A stretch of DNA of 64,000 nucleotides from Phycicoccus sp. M110.8. Its GTDB lineage: Bacteria; Actinomycetota; Actinomycetes; Actinomycetales; Dermatophilaceae. Location: the NCBI RefSeq assembly GCF_032464895.1, contig NZ_JAWDIC010000001.1:2356001-2420000 (forward strand), written 5' to 3'. Positions within the stretch are counted from its first letter, which is position 1; each line of letters opens with the position of its first letter. A model generated the notes under the pieces. It searched no databases and was not told the DNA's origin. It saw only the letters and a list, made by a program, of their open reading frames with translations. A program made the translations under genes and the position numbers. Below, one piece after another: positions 18,220 to 27,320 of this stretch.

Positions 18220-18869
18220 GCTCCGCCCCCCACGACCGCACCGTCGTGCACCTGATGCGCCACGGTGAGGTGCACAACCCCGAGGGCGTCCTCTACGGCC
18301 GGCTCGACGGCTACCACCTGTCCGACCTCGGCCGCCAGATGGCGCAGGCGGTCGCCGACCACCTGGCCGACCACGACGTCACCCACGTCGTCGCCTCGTC
18401 CCTGCTGCGCGCCCAGGAGACCGCCGCGCCGGTGGCCGCCGCCCACGGCGTCGCCGTGACGACCGACGACCGCGTCATCGAGTCGACGAACGTCTTCGAG
18501 GGCCACCGGGTCGGCGCGATGCGCCCCGTCGACTTCCTCCACCCGCGGCACTGGAAGCTGGTCACCAACCCGTTCAAGCCGTCCTGGGGTGAGCCGTACG
18601 CCGACGTCGCCGGCCGCATGCTCGCCGCCATCGCCGACGCCCGGGACGCCGCCCGCGGCCACGAGGCGGTCGTGGTCTCCCACCAGCTGCCGATCTGGAC
18701 GGCCCGCAACGAGCTGCTCGGCAACCGGCTCTGGCACGACCCGCGCAAGCGGGAGTGCCGCCTCGCGTCCCTGACCACGCTCACCTGGGTCGGCGACGAG
18801 CTCGAGTCCATCACCTACTCCGAGCCGGCCGGCGCGCTGCTCGCCCACTCCCAGGGAGGGGCGGGATGA
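18216..18869 (+). CDS. Histidine phosphatase family protein (phosphoglycerate-mutase-like)
   Basis: A 217-residue member of the branch-1 histidine phosphatases. [20 protein letters not shown] carries the catalytic RHG (His16), and [20 protein letters not shown] carries the second His. GTG start in the GTGA overlap with hemL; the stop overlaps the ATG of the resA-like gene. Conserved between hemL and the cytochrome c genes in Actinobacteria, but its substrate is not known. Confidence 0.88.
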   Translation: MSSAPHDRTVVHLMRHGEVHNPEGVLYGRLDGYHLSDLGRQMAQAVADHLADHDVTHVVASSLLRAQETAAPVAAAHGVAVTTDDRVIESTNVFEGHRVGAMRPVDFLHPRHWKLVTNPFKPSWGEPYADVAGRMLAAIADARDAARGHEAVVVSHQLPIWTARNELLGNRLWHDPRKRECRLASLTTLTWVGDELESITYSEPAGALLAHSQGGAG

Positions 18870-19495
18870 GCCGCCTTCGTATGCCGCATGTGCGGGGTGT
18901 GGCACGCAGGTCGCGCGTGCTCGCGCTGCTCGCCGTGACCGTCCTCGCCGCGGGCCTCGCCGCCTGCGGCAGCGACCCGAACTCCATCGCCGCCCAGGCC
19001 AAGGACGGCAGCCGCAAGGGTTACATCTCGCAGGACGGTGCGGTCGAGGTCATCGCCCCCGCCGACCGTGGCAAACCGGTCGGGCTGTCGGGCACGATGC
19101 TCGACGGCAAGCCCTGGGCGCTGCCGGACGCCGGTGGCGACGTCGTCGTGCTCAACGTCTGGGCCTCCTGGTGCGGCCCGTGCCGCACGGAGGCCCCCGA
19201 GCTGGAGAAGTCGTTCCAGGCCGCCCAGAAGGCTGGCAAGCCGGTGACCTTCATGGGGATCAACACCCGCGACAACACCTCCTCGGCGATCACGTCGTCG
19301 AAGCAGTGGGGGATCACCTTCCCCTCCCTCGCGGACCCGTCCGGCGTGCTCATCCTCAACCTGCAGGGCAAGGTCAGCGCGCCGCCCACGACCCTGGTGC
19401 TGGACAAGACCGGGCGGATCGCCGCCCGGGTCAACGGCGAGGTCAAGGCCTCGACCCTGACCGGGCTCGTCGACGACGTGCTGGCGAAGGGCTGA
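18866..19495 (+). CDS. resA: Thioredoxin-like lipoprotein for cytochrome c maturation (ResA/TlpA type)
   Basis: A 209-residue protein. Signal sequence RVLALLAVTVLAAGLAAC ends in a lipobox with lipidation Cys34. The thioredoxin fold follows, with NVWASWCGPCRTEAPELEKS giving Cys103-Gly-Pro-Cys106 and the later cis-Pro loop SAPPTTLVLDKTG. It is anchored outside the membrane and reduces apocytochrome c heme-binding cysteines, taking electrons from CcdA encoded next. ATGA overlap with the phosphatase gene. Start at 18866 chosen because of this overlap and because it gives a well-formed signal peptide. Confidence 0.92.
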   Translation: MSRLRMPHVRGVARRSRVLALLAVTVLAAGLAACGSDPNSIAAQAKDGSRKGYISQDGAVEVIAPADRGKPVGLSGTMLDGKPWALPDAGGDVVVLNVWASWCGPCRTEAPELEKSFQAAQKAGKPVTFMGINTRDNTSSAITSSKQWGITFPSLADPSGVLILNLQGKVSAPPTTLVLDKTGRIAARVNGEVKASTLTGLVDDVLAKG

Positions 19496-19507
19496 GGCAG
19501 CTCGACG

Positions 19508-20290
19508 ATGACCAGCTCGATCCCCGTCGTCGCGGCGACCGCTGCCGGCGTGCAGGACACGGTGACCTCCGGTGCGCTCCCGGTGGCCCTCGCCGTCGCC
19601 ATGGTCGCGGGCTTCGTGTCCTTCGCCTCGCCGTGCGTGCTCCCGCTCGTGCCGGGCTTCCTCGGGTACGTCACGGGCCTGTCGGACGAGACGCTCGAGC
19701 AGCGCCGCCGGCACCGCCTGGTCCTGGGCGCGCTGCTCTTCGTCCTGGGGTTCACGGTCGTCTTCATCCTCGTCACGGCCTTCCTCGCCGGGGTCGGGGC
19801 AGCCCTGGTCGAGCACCGTGGCCTGCTGATGCGGGCCGGCGGGGTGCTCGTCCTGCTCATGGCCGTGGTGTTCCTCGGTGCGGGCACCCAGCGCGAGCTC
19901 AAGCTGCACTGGCGCCCCGCGTCGGGCCTCGCCGGTGCCCCGCTGCTGGGCGCCGTGTTCGGGCTCGGCTGGGCGCCGTGCACCGGGCCGACCCTCGGCG
20001 CCGTGACCATCCTGGCGACGACGACGGGGAACTCCTCGGCCGTCACGCGCGGCATCGTCCTCGCGGTGGCGTACTCACTGGGCCTCGGCGTGCCCTTCCT
20101 GCTCATCGCGGCCGGGTTCGAGCGCTTCGGCGCGGTGTCGGCGTTCCTGCGGCGGCGCCAGCGCGCCATCCAGCTCTTCGGTGGCGCGCTGCTGCTCGTC
20201 ATCGGCCTCATGCTCGTGACCGGGGTCTGGGAGAGCTGGACCCGCTACCTCCAGACCGCCCTCGTCGGCGGCTTCCAGACGGTGATCTGA
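19508..20290 (+). CDS. ccdA: Cytochrome c biogenesis transmembrane thiol transporter CcdA
   Basis: A 260-residue polytopic membrane protein of the DsbD-transmembrane family with about six helices. The redox pair is Cys43 (FASPCVLPLVPGFLGY) and Cys158 (GLGWAPCTGPTLGAV), positioned to pass reducing equivalents from cytoplasmic thioredoxin to the ResA-like lipoprotein outside. It lies 12 bp after the resA stop and 1 bp before resB. Confidence 0.95.
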   Translation: MTSSIPVVAATAAGVQDTVTSGALPVALAVAMVAGFVSFASPCVLPLVPGFLGYVTGLSDETLEQRRRHRLVLGALLFVLGFTVVFILVTAFLAGVGAALVEHRGLLMRAGGVLVLLMAVVFLGAGTQRELKLHWRPASGLAGAPLLGAVFGLGWAPCTGPTLGAVTILATTTGNSSAVTRGIVLAVAYSLGLGVPFLLIAAGFERFGAVSAFLRRRQRAIQLFGGALLLVIGLMLVTGVWESWTRYLQTALVGGFQTVI

Positions 20291-20291
20291 C

Positions 20292-21923
20292 ATGGCCGAC
20301 TCCACGACGATCACCCAACCGCGCCTCGGCGCCATGGGCTGGGCCCGCTGGACCTGGCGCAACCTCACGAGCATGCGCACCGCGCTGTTCCTGCTGCTGC
20401 TGCTGGCGATCGGCGCGCTGCCCGGCTCGATCTGGCCACAGCGCAGCATCGACCCGGCGCGCACGTCGGACTGGATCGCCCAGCACCCCAAGGCCGGCCC
20501 GGTCCTGGACCGGCTCGGCTTCTTCGAGGTCTACGCCTCGCCGTGGTTCGCCGCCATCTACCTGCTGCTGTTCATCTCGCTCGTGGGCTGCGTGCTGCCG
20601 CGCAGCCGGGTGCACTGGCGCGCGATGCGCTCGACCCCGCCGCGCACGCCGTCGCGCCTGGAGCGGCTGGACGACTCGGCCCGCGCCGAGGTCGGCGCGA
20701 CGCCCGAGCAGGTGGTCTCGGCCGCCCGCGAGGTCCTGCGCGGCCGGCGGTTCCGCGTCCACAGCCACGACGCCGCCACCGTCAGTGCGGAGAACGGCTA
20801 CCTCAAGGAGACCGGCAACCTCGTCTTCCACCTGGCCCTCATCGGCGTCATCGTCGGGGTCGCCATCGGGCACCTGCTGGGCTGGAAGGGCGACGTCATC
20901 GTCCCGGTCGGCAAGTCGTTCTCGAACACGCTGTCCCAGTACGACACCTTCGCCCCGGGCCCGTGGGTGAACCCCGACACGCTCCAGCCGTTCACCATCA
21001 CCGTGGACAAGCTCGACGCCAAGTTCGAGGAGAACGTCACCGGCCGGGGCCAGTTCGGCCAGCCGCGCGACTTCACCGCCCACCTCACGACCACGACCAG
21101 CCCCGGTGCGAAGCCCACGACGGAGACGGTCAAGGTCAACCACCCGCTGGAGATCGGCGGTGCGGGGGTGTTCCTGCTCGGCAACGGGTATGCCCCGGTC
21201 GTCACCGTCAAGGACGCGAAGGGTCAGGAGACCTACAGCGGCCCCGTGCCCTTCCTCGCCCAGGACAACAACTACCGGTCCGTCGGCGCCATCAAGGTCA
21301 CCGGCGCCGACCCCAAGCCGCTCGGCTTCTCCGGCCTGTTCCTGCCGACCGCGGTCATCGACAAGGAGCAGGGCCCGATCTCGATCTTCCCCGACGCCAA
21401 GCGCCCGGCGCTGGCGCTGACGGTCTACGAGGGCGAGCTGCTGCCCGGCGGCCGCCCCCAGTCGGTCTACGTCCTGGACACCTCGGAGATGACCCAGCTC
21501 AAGGACGCCAAGGGCTCGCCGCTGCGGATCTGGCTCGAGCCCGGCCAGACCTACCAGCTGCCCGGCGGCCGCGGGTCGATCACCTTCGACTCGGTCGACC
21601 GGTTCGCCGGCCTGTCGATCCGGCACGACCCGGGCAAGGGCATCACCCTCGTCGCGGCGCTGCTGGCCCTCGCCGGGCTCATCGCCTCGCTCGTGGTGCG
21701 CCGCCGCCGGGTGTTCGTCCGGGTTTCCCCCGCCGAGGGTGGGGGACGTACCGTGGTGACCGTCGCCGGCCTCGCGAAGGGTGACGACGACGGCCTGCGC
21801 AAGGTCGTCGAGCAGGTGCTCGGCGAGGTCACGACACGAGCCACCGCGGCAGCCGGCACCACGGCCGACAGCCGGCCTCGAGCCACCGCCCCCACCGGCA
21901 CGGAGATGGACCCACGCTCATGA
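20292..21923 (+). CDS. resB: Cytochrome c biogenesis protein ResB (Ccs1)
   Basis: A 543-residue System II protein. N-terminal helices start at TSMRTALFLLLLLAIGALPG (followed by SIWPQRSID), further helices are at AIYLLLFISLVGCVLPRSRVHW and NLVFHLALIGVIVGVAIGHL, a large extracytoplasmic domain follows, and the C-terminal helix is ITLVAALLALAGLIASLVV before a basic tail. With CcsB it forms the heme-handling cytochrome c synthase. Length and topology match the family. The stop overlaps the ATG of ccsB by four bases. Confidence 0.95.
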   Translation: MADSTTITQPRLGAMGWARWTWRNLTSMRTALFLLLLLAIGALPGSIWPQRSIDPARTSDWIAQHPKAGPVLDRLGFFEVYASPWFAAIYLLLFISLVGCVLPRSRVHWRAMRSTPPRTPSRLERLDDSARAEVGATPEQVVSAAREVLRGRRFRVHSHDAATVSAENGYLKETGNLVFHLALIGVIVGVAIGHLLGWKGDVIVPVGKSFSNTLSQYDTFAPGPWVNPDTLQPFTITVDKLDAKFEENVTGRGQFGQPRDFTAHLTTTTSPGAKPTTETVKVNHPLEIGGAGVFLLGNGYAPVVTVKDAKGQETYSGPVPFLAQDNNYRSVGAIKVTGADPKPLGFSGLFLPTAVIDKEQGPISIFPDAKRPALALTVYEGELLPGGRPQSVYVLDTSEMTQLKDAKGSPLRIWLEPGQTYQLPGGRGSITFDSVDRFAGLSIRHDPGKGITLVAALLALAGLIASLVVRRRRVFVRVSPAEGGGRTVVTVAGLAKGDDDGLRKVVEQVLGEVTTRATAAAGTTADSRPRATAPTGTEMDPRS

Positions 21924-22918
21924 CGAACGAGACCCTCGCGGGCTACGCCAACCTCAGCCTCTACTCGGCCATGGCGGTCTTCACCATCGCCATGGTGTGC
22001 CACGCGATCTACCTCGCCGGCCTGCTGCCGGCCCGTGACCGCGCGGTCGCCAAGGACGCGACCTCGGCGCGGGAGCGCGAGCTGGTCGGCGCGGGTGCGC
22101 CAGCCGAGACGGTCTCCGCACCCGCCGTGGCCGCGGCGGCAGGCAGCCCCACCGACGGCCCCGAGCTGTCGAAGCGGGCCCGCTCCGCGGCCGGCATCGC
22201 CTCGACCACGACCTGGCTCGGCGGCCTGCTGCTGCTGGCGTCGGTCGTCCTGCGCGGCCTGTCGGTCGACCGCTGGCCGCTGGGCAACATGTTCGAGTTC
22301 GCGGTCATGGGCTCGATGTTCACCTCGCTCGCGTACTCGATCTGGTCCACCCGCCGCGACCTGCGCTGGCTCGGCCTGTTCATCACCGGCCCGGTGCTGC
22401 TCGTCCTCGGCATGGCCGTCGCCGTCTGGTACACCGAGGCGGCCGAGCTGCTGCCGTCGCTGAAGTCCTACTGGCTCGTGATCCACGTGACCGTCGCCGT
22501 GATCTCCACCGCGCTGTTCACCCTCGCCGCCGCCGCGACCGGCATCTACCTGCTCAAGGACGCGTTCCAGCGTTCCGGCCGGGCCTCGGTGCTCGACCGC
22601 TTCCCGGACGCCCCCTCGATCGAGCGCACGGCATACGGGCTGCACATCGTGGCCTTCCCGCTGTGGACGTTCACCCTCATCGCCGGCGCCATCTGGGCCC
22701 GGCAGGCCTGGGCGTCCTACTGGAACTGGGACCCCAAGGAGGTGTGGACGTTCGTGATCTGGGTCGTCTACGCCGCCTACCTGCACTCGCGCGCGACGAG
22801 CGGCATCAGCCGGCAGACCGCCGCCTGGATCTCGCTGGCGGGCTACGCCTGCGTCATCGTCAACTTCGCCGTGGTCAACGTGTTCTTCGTCGGCCAGCAC
22901 TCCTACTCGGGGCTCTGA
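21920..22918 (+). CDS. ccsB: Cytochrome c biogenesis protein CcsB/ResC (CcsA family)
   Basis: A 332-residue multi-helix membrane protein with the tryptophan-rich WWD-type heme-binding motif WASYWNWDPKEVWTFVIWVV and flanking histidines (SYWLVIHVTVAV, GLHIVAFPLW, YAAYLHSRAT, GQHSY) that handle heme in System II maturation. A loop of about 70 polar residues after the first helix is typical of the actinobacterial branch. It works with ResB to attach heme to exported apocytochrome c. Confidence 0.95.
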   Translation: MTNETLAGYANLSLYSAMAVFTIAMVCHAIYLAGLLPARDRAVAKDATSARERELVGAGAPAETVSAPAVAAAAGSPTDGPELSKRARSAAGIASTTTWLGGLLLLASVVLRGLSVDRWPLGNMFEFAVMGSMFTSLAYSIWSTRRDLRWLGLFITGPVLLVLGMAVAVWYTEAAELLPSLKSYWLVIHVTVAVISTALFTLAAAATGIYLLKDAFQRSGRASVLDRFPDAPSIERTAYGLHIVAFPLWTFTLIAGAIWARQAWASYWNWDPKEVWTFVIWVVYAAYLHSRATSGISRQTAAWISLAGYACVIVNFAVVNVFFVGQHSYSGL

Positions 22919-22919
22919 C

Positions 22920-23201
22920 ATGCTGCGCTACTCGGTCCTGCGGCTGCTGATCTTCTTCGGCGTCGTCTGTGCGCTCTGGCTGCTCGGCCTGCGTGACCGC
23001 GGCCAGGAGTGGATGCTCCTCGTGCTGTCGGCGCTGATCTCGATGGTGATCTCGTACTTCGTGCTGGCGCGCTTCCGCGAGGAGTCGACCCAGCGTCTGC
23101 AGGAGCGGATCGAGCGCCGCACCCAGGCCCGTCAGGCCGCGGCCGCCCACGGCGACGAGGCGGCCGAGGACGCCGAGGACGAGCGCTCCGAGTACCGCTG
23201 A
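22920..23201 (+). CDS. DUF4229 family small membrane protein
   Basis: A 93-residue protein with two hydrophobic helices (YSVLRLLIFFGVVCALWLLG and WMLLVLSALISMVISYFVLA) followed by RFREESTQRLQERIERRTQA and a charged Ala/Glu/Asp tail. This architecture is the actinobacterial DUF4229 family, commonly encoded between ccsB and menA. It starts 1 bp after the ccsB stop, so it is probably co-translated with the cytochrome c maturation genes. Function unknown. Confidence 0.82.
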   Translation: MLRYSVLRLLIFFGVVCALWLLGLRDRGQEWMLLVLSALISMVISYFVLARFREESTQRLQERIERRTQARQAAAAHGDEAAEDAEDERSEYR

Positions 23202-23214
23202 CGCGGTCCCGGCG

Positions 23215-24102
23215 TCAGCCGGTGACCGCGCGGCCGACGACGAGGCCGACCGCGAGCAGCACGGCATACGCGACCTCGAACAGTCCGGTGGCGGCGAGCA
23301 CCGGGACGAGGTCGCGGCCGGTCGCGCCGCTGCGCAGCACCTGCACGGGCTTCCACGCCAGGCCGAAGGCCGGGAGCCCCAGCAGGGCCCACGGCTGGTC
23401 CAGGGCCGCCACGACGACCATCGCGAGGGCGACGGCGAGCAGTCCCACGTAGAGCACCCGGGTGCCGCGGTCGCCCAGGCGCACGGCGAGGGTGAGCTTG
23501 CCGTTCTCGCGGTCGGTGGGGATGTCGCGCAGGTTGTTCGCGACCAGGATCGCCGAGGCGATGGCGCCGACGCCGACGGCCAGCGCCAGGCCGGTCCAGG
23601 AGAGCTGCCCGGCCTGCGTGTAGAGGGTGCCGAGGGTGGCCATGAGGCCGAAGAAGACGAAGACGTAGAGCTCGCCCAGCCCGCGGTAGCCGTAGGGGTT
23701 GTCGCCGCCGGTGTACCGCCACGCCGCGAGCACGGCCAGCGCCCCCAGCGGGATCATCACCCACGCCTGGCTGAGGGCCACGAGAGCGAGCCCGACCAGC
23801 GCCGCGAACCCGAAGAACGCGAACGCCATGAGCTTGACGTTCTCGGGGGCTGCCTTGTGCTGGCCGACGAGCCGCACCGGGCCGACCCGGTCGGCGTCGG
23901 TGCCGCGGATGCCGTCGGAGTAGTCGTTCGCGTAGTTGACGCCGACCTGCAGCGACACCGAGACGAGCAGGGCGAGCAGGGCCAGGCCGAGGTTGGCCTT
24001 CTCGAGCAGGTATGCCGCGGCGGTGCCGACGACGACGGGGGCGATGGCGGCGGGCAGGGTGCGCGGGCGGGCGCCGGCGACCCACTGGGCGGGAGTGGCC
24101 AT
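23215..24102 (-). CDS. menA: 1,4-dihydroxy-2-naphthoate polyprenyltransferase
   Basis: A 295-residue UbiA-superfamily membrane enzyme that prenylates 1,4-dihydroxy-2-naphthoate to demethylmenaquinone. The first Asp-rich motif is VNYANDYSDGIRGTD (Asn56, Asp60, Asp63), preceded by the N-terminal WVAGARPRTLPAAIAPVVVG typical of MenA. The second prenyl-diphosphate motif is LVANNLRDIPTDRENGKLTL. About eight transmembrane helices can be seen. It converges with the DUF4229 gene and shares the minus strand with menE and menB. Confidence 0.95.
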   Translation of the reverse strand: MATPAQWVAGARPRTLPAAIAPVVVGTAAAYLLEKANLGLALLALLVSVSLQVGVNYANDYSDGIRGTDADRVGPVRLVGQHKAAPENVKLMAFAFFGFAALVGLALVALSQAWVMIPLGALAVLAAWRYTGGDNPYGYRGLGELYVFVFFGLMATLGTLYTQAGQLSWTGLALAVGVGAIASAILVANNLRDIPTDRENGKLTLAVRLGDRGTRVLYVGLLAVALAMVVVAALDQPWALLGLPAFGLAWKPVQVLRSGATGRDLVPVLAATGLFEVAYAVLLAVGLVVGRAVTG

Positions 24103-24146
24103 TCGGTGTGCGATCTCGCTTCGGGTGGTGCGGGCGGGGCTGTCGG

Positions 24147-24419
24147 TCAGAGCCTACGGAGGAAGTCCGGGTCGTCGTCGGGGCCACGCGGGGCCTGCGG
24201 ACGCTGTCTGCCGCCCGGGCCTGCCGGACCGGTGGCACCCCGCTGGGGGCGCCCGGCGATGAACCAGACGATCGGCCCGACGATGGGGAAGACGAGGACG
24301 ACCAGCAGCCACATCAGCTTGGGCAGGTTCCGGACCCGGCGCTCGTCGGTCTGCACGCAGTCGACGGCGGCGTAGATCGTCAGCGCGATCGTCAGCAGCC
24401 AGGGCAGGACCCGGATCAT
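24147..24419 (-). CDS. PLDc_N domain small membrane protein
   Basis: A 90-residue protein starting MIRVLPWLLTIALTIYAAVD with a second helix in LPKLMWLLVVLVFPIVGPIV followed by WFIAGRP. The pattern LPKxxWxxxVxxxPxxGpixWf is the PLDc_N (phospholipase D nuclease N-terminal) membrane domain, which in Actinobacteria often occurs alone. The C-terminus is a Gly/Pro/Arg tail ending DDDPDFLRRL. The start overlaps the menE stop region by four bases, so it is co-transcribed with menE. Function unknown. Confidence 0.82.
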   Translation of the reverse strand: MIRVLPWLLTIALTIYAAVDCVQTDERRVRNLPKLMWLLVVLVFPIVGPIVWFIAGRPQRGATGPAGPGGRQRPQAPRGPDDDPDFLRRL

Positions 24420-25648
24420 GCCTCCATGGTCGCACGCGCGGCCCGGTCCGCCTCGAGCAGGTTGGTGACCGCGAGGCGGTCCGGCTTGCCCGGTCCGCGC
24501 AGCGGGAGGGCGCCGAGGACGAGCAGGTGGCGGGGGAGGGCGTGGGCGGGCAGGGTGCCGCGCAGGGCATCGCGGGCGCCGGTCAGCGTGGGCGGGTCGG
24601 CCCCGGGCGAGAGGACGAGGGCGGCGGCGACGACCTGGCCCCACTCGGCGTCGGGCAGCCCCACGACGACCGCCTCCGCGACCCCCGGGACCACCTCGGT
24701 GAGGGCGTCCTCGACCACACGGGGGGCGACCTTGAGGCCGCCGGTGTTGACCAGGTCGTCCAGACGGCCGTCGACGTGCCAGCGCCCGACGCCGTCGCGG
24801 TGGCCCACGTCGTCGGTGCGGAACCAGCGGGTGCCGTCGGCGTCCGTGGAGAAGGCCGCCGCCGTGAGGTCGGGGCGGCCGAGGTAGCCGGTCGCCAGGG
24901 TCGCCCCGCCGAGGCTGAGCCGTCCCTCGGCATCGGTGCGGACCAGCGCGCCGCGCAGGGGCTCGCCGTCGTAGACGCAGCCGCCGCAGGTCTCGCTCAT
25001 CCCGTAGGTCGTGACGACACGGATCCCCTCGGCCCGGGCGGCGGACAGCACCGACGGCGGGGTCCCGGCGCCGCCGACGAGGACGGCGTCGAGGTCGGCC
25101 AGGGCCGCGGTGGCCCCCGGGTCGGCCAGCACCCGGACCAGCTGGGTGGGCACGAGGGCGGTGTAACGGCGGGCGGTCGCAGGGCCCATCGATGGCCCCC
25201 CGGGCGTCGGGTCCGCTGCCGGCGTCATCCGCGCCACGGCTCGGGCCAGGGCGTCCGGGGTGAAGCCGCCCGACAGGTCGACGAAGTGCGGCTCGGTGCC
25301 GGCGGCCACGCAGCGGAGCATCACCTGCACCCCGGCGATGTGGTGCGGCGGCATGGCCAGCAGCCAGGTGCCCGGCCCCCCGAGCCGGTCGTGCGTCGCG
25401 TCGGCGGAGGCGCCCAGGGCCGTGGCGGGGAGCATCGCCAGCTTGGGCGTCCCGGTCGAGCCGGACGTCCCGACGACGAGAGCGGTGCCGTCGTCGGGAA
25501 CGGCGCCGTCGGGCAGCTCCGGCAGTGGCCCGTCCGCGGCGCACGGCAGGACGGCGGGCCCGCTGCCGTCGAGCGCCGCCCGCAGCGCCGGAAGCGCCTC
25601 GCGCGCCCGCTCCCCGGCAGGGATCGGCAGCGGTCGGACGGCGGTCAC
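24416..25648 (-). CDS. menE: o-Succinylbenzoate-CoA ligase
   Basis: A 410-residue acyl-adenylate-forming enzyme, shorter than most family members, as expected for MenE. The P-loop-like motif is ALVVGTSGSTGTPKLAML, the A5-type motif is TTYGMSETCGGCVY, then GYLGRPDL, FRTDDVG and the C-terminal lysine motif PLRGPGKPDRLAV. It activates o-succinylbenzoate with CoA for MenB. GTG start at 25648. It forms a unit with the PLDc_N gene downstream. Confidence 0.92.
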   Translation of the reverse strand: MTAVRPLPIPAGERAREALPALRAALDGSGPAVLPCAADGPLPELPDGAVPDDGTALVVGTSGSTGTPKLAMLPATALGASADATHDRLGGPGTWLLAMPPHHIAGVQVMLRCVAAGTEPHFVDLSGGFTPDALARAVARMTPAADPTPGGPSMGPATARRYTALVPTQLVRVLADPGATAALADLDAVLVGGAGTPPSVLSAARAEGIRVVTTYGMSETCGGCVYDGEPLRGALVRTDAEGRLSLGGATLATGYLGRPDLTAAAFSTDADGTRWFRTDDVGHRDGVGRWHVDGRLDDLVNTGGLKVAPRVVEDALTEVVPGVAEAVVVGLPDAEWGQVVAAALVLSPGADPPTLTGARDALRGTLPAHALPRHLLVLGALPLRGPGKPDRLAVTNLLEADRAARATMEA

Positions 25649-25735
25649 GGGTCGACGCTACTGGTCGCCGCAGCGATGGACGCCCCGAGGGTTCGGCGGG
25701 ACCATGGGTCCGGGACCACGCGCGGGAGGTCGGGG

Positions 25736-26188
25736 ATGGACGATCAGCTCACGGCATACCTCGACCGCGTGCGCACGCACCGTGCGGAGCTGCGCGAGTC
25801 CGTCGCGGCCGTCGACGAGGCGCTCGCCTCGCCGATCGCCCGCGGCGGGGCGTGGCGCGAGCGGGTGCGGGCCGCGCTGGCCGAGCTGGCGCACGACTTC
25901 CGCGACCACGTCGAGCTGACGGAGGGCCCGGGCGGGCTGTACGAGTCGGTGAGCCGGGACAGCCCGCGGCTCGCCGGGCAGGTGCGGCGGCTGCGCCGCG
26001 AGCACGACCGCTTCCGCGAGGACATCGACGCCTACCTCGCCGTGCTCGAGCACGGCGGCACCATGGCGGACCTGCCGGTCTTCCGCGAGGAGGTGACCAC
26101 CCTCATGGGGCAGCTGGTGCGGCACCGGCAGAAGGGCGCCGACCTGGTCTACGAGGCCTTCGAGGTGGACCTGGGCGGCTCGGGGTAG
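25736..26188 (+). CDS. Hemerythrin-like HHE-domain protein (tentative)
   Basis: A 150-residue, fully helical, acidic-basic protein. Four long helices carry histidine/acid pairs in roughly hemerythrin order: LAHDFRDHVELTEGPGG, LRREHDRFREDIDAYL and LMGQLVRHRQKGADLVYEAF. Some canonical iron ligands seem missing, so metal binding is uncertain and this could be another four-helix protein. Start at the ATG with GGAGG about 8 bases upstream. It sits alone on the plus strand between menE and menB. Confidence 0.5.
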   Translation: MDDQLTAYLDRVRTHRAELRESVAAVDEALASPIARGGAWRERVRAALAELAHDFRDHVELTEGPGGLYESVSRDSPRLAGQVRRLRREHDRFREDIDAYLAVLEHGGTMADLPVFREEVTTLMGQLVRHRQKGADLVYEAFEVDLGGSG

Positions 26189-26210
26189 CGGCCTTCCCGC
26201 AGGGACCGGC

Positions 26211-27149
26211 TCAGAAGTACCAGGGGAAGGGGGACCAGTCGGGGTCGCGCTTCTCGAGGAACTGGTCGCGACCCTCGACGGCCTCGTCGGTCATGTACGC
26301 CAGCCGGGTGGCCTCGCCGGCGAACACCTGTTGCCCCATGAGCCCGTCGTCGACGAGGTTGAACGCGAACTTGAGCATGCGCTGGGCCTGCGGGCTCTTG
26401 CCGAGGATCTCGCGGGCGACCTCGAGCGCGGTGGCCTCGAGCTCGGCGTGGTCGGCGACGAGGTTGACCGCGCCCATCCGGTGCATGTCCTCGGCCGAGT
26501 AGGTGCGGCCGAGGAAGAAGATCTCGCGGGCGAACTTCTGCCCGACCATGCGCGCGAGGTAGGCCGAGCCGTAACCGCCGTCGAAGCTGCCCACGTCGGC
26601 GTCGGTCTGCTTGAACCGGGCGTGCTCGCGGCTGGCGATCGTCAGGTCGCACACGACGTGCAGGCTGTGACCGCCGCCGGCCGCCCAGCCGTTGACGACG
26701 GCGACGACGACCTTGGGCATGGTGCGGATGAGGCGCTGCACCTCGAGGATGTGCAGCCGCCCGCCCGCGGCCTTGACCCGCGCCTGGTCGACGGTGTCGG
26801 CGGTCTCGCCCGCGGCGTACTGGTAGCCCGAGCGGCCCCGGATGCGCTGGTCGCCGCCGGAGCAGAAGGCCCACTTGCCCTCGCTGCCGGTGCCGGCCGG
26901 GCCGGGGCCGTTGCCGGTGATGACCACGCAGCCCACGTCGGGCGTCATGCGGGCGTGGTCGAGCGCGCGGTAGAGCTCGTCGACGGTGTGCGGGCGGAAC
27001 GCGTTGAGCACCTCGGGCCGGTCGAAGGCGATCCGGACGGCACCGACGTCCTTGGCCCGGTGGTAGGTGATGTCGGTGAAGTCGAACCCCTCGACCTCGT
27101 CCCACGCCGCCGGGTCGAAGGTGTCGCTCACGCTCGTCTGCTCGCTCAC
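26211..27149 (-). CDS. menB: 1,4-dihydroxy-2-naphthoyl-CoA synthase
   Basis: A 312-residue crotonase-fold enzyme that closes the second ring of menaquinone from o-succinylbenzoyl-CoA. Oxyanion-hole segments FCSGGDQRIRGRSGY and VNGWAAGGGHSLHVVCDLTI, the catalytic TDADVGSFDGGYGSAYLARM, and the C-terminal DPDWSPFPWYF are diagnostic of MenB. The GTG at 27149 gives an N-terminus (SEQTSVSDTFDPAAWDEVEG) like other actinobacterial MenB proteins; another GTG lies 18 bp downstream. Confidence 0.95.
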   Translation of the reverse strand: MSEQTSVSDTFDPAAWDEVEGFDFTDITYHRAKDVGAVRIAFDRPEVLNAFRPHTVDELYRALDHARMTPDVGCVVITGNGPGPAGTGSEGKWAFCSGGDQRIRGRSGYQYAAGETADTVDQARVKAAGGRLHILEVQRLIRTMPKVVVAVVNGWAAGGGHSLHVVCDLTIASREHARFKQTDADVGSFDGGYGSAYLARMVGQKFAREIFFLGRTYSAEDMHRMGAVNLVADHAELEATALEVAREILGKSPQAQRMLKFAFNLVDDGLMGQQVFAGEATRLAYMTDEAVEGRDQFLEKRDPDWSPFPWYF

Positions 27150-27257
27150 CCGGGCGAGCCTAACGGCGGGGTGCAGGCGGTATGCCGCGTGGTCGCGCAG
27201 GCGGGAGGTCGGGCGCGGCGCGTGGCCGGGAGGGGGTGACGAGTCGTGGCTCGCGTA

Positions 27258-27294
27258 CTGGGTCACTGATGCGCCTGACGCATCAGTGACCCAG
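27258..27294. repeat. Perfect 16-bp inverted repeat upstream of menB
   Basis: CTGGGTCACTGATGCG at 27258-27273 and CGCATCAGTGACCCAG at 27279-27294 are exact reverse complements around CCTGA. The 32-nt palindrome is only moderately GC-rich for this genome and has no U-tract on either side, so it looks more like an operator or a structured-RNA/mobile remnant than a terminator. It lies 109 bp upstream of the menB start and 27 bp before a small ORF on the other strand. Confidence 0.9.
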
Positions 27295-27320
27295 CCCTGT
27301 TCGCCCCTGGTACTGGACTG

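Noticed and set aside
24147-24419. Complete phospholipase D
   Set aside because: Only the small two-helix PLDc_N membrane domain is present; no HKD catalytic motif exists in the 90 residues.
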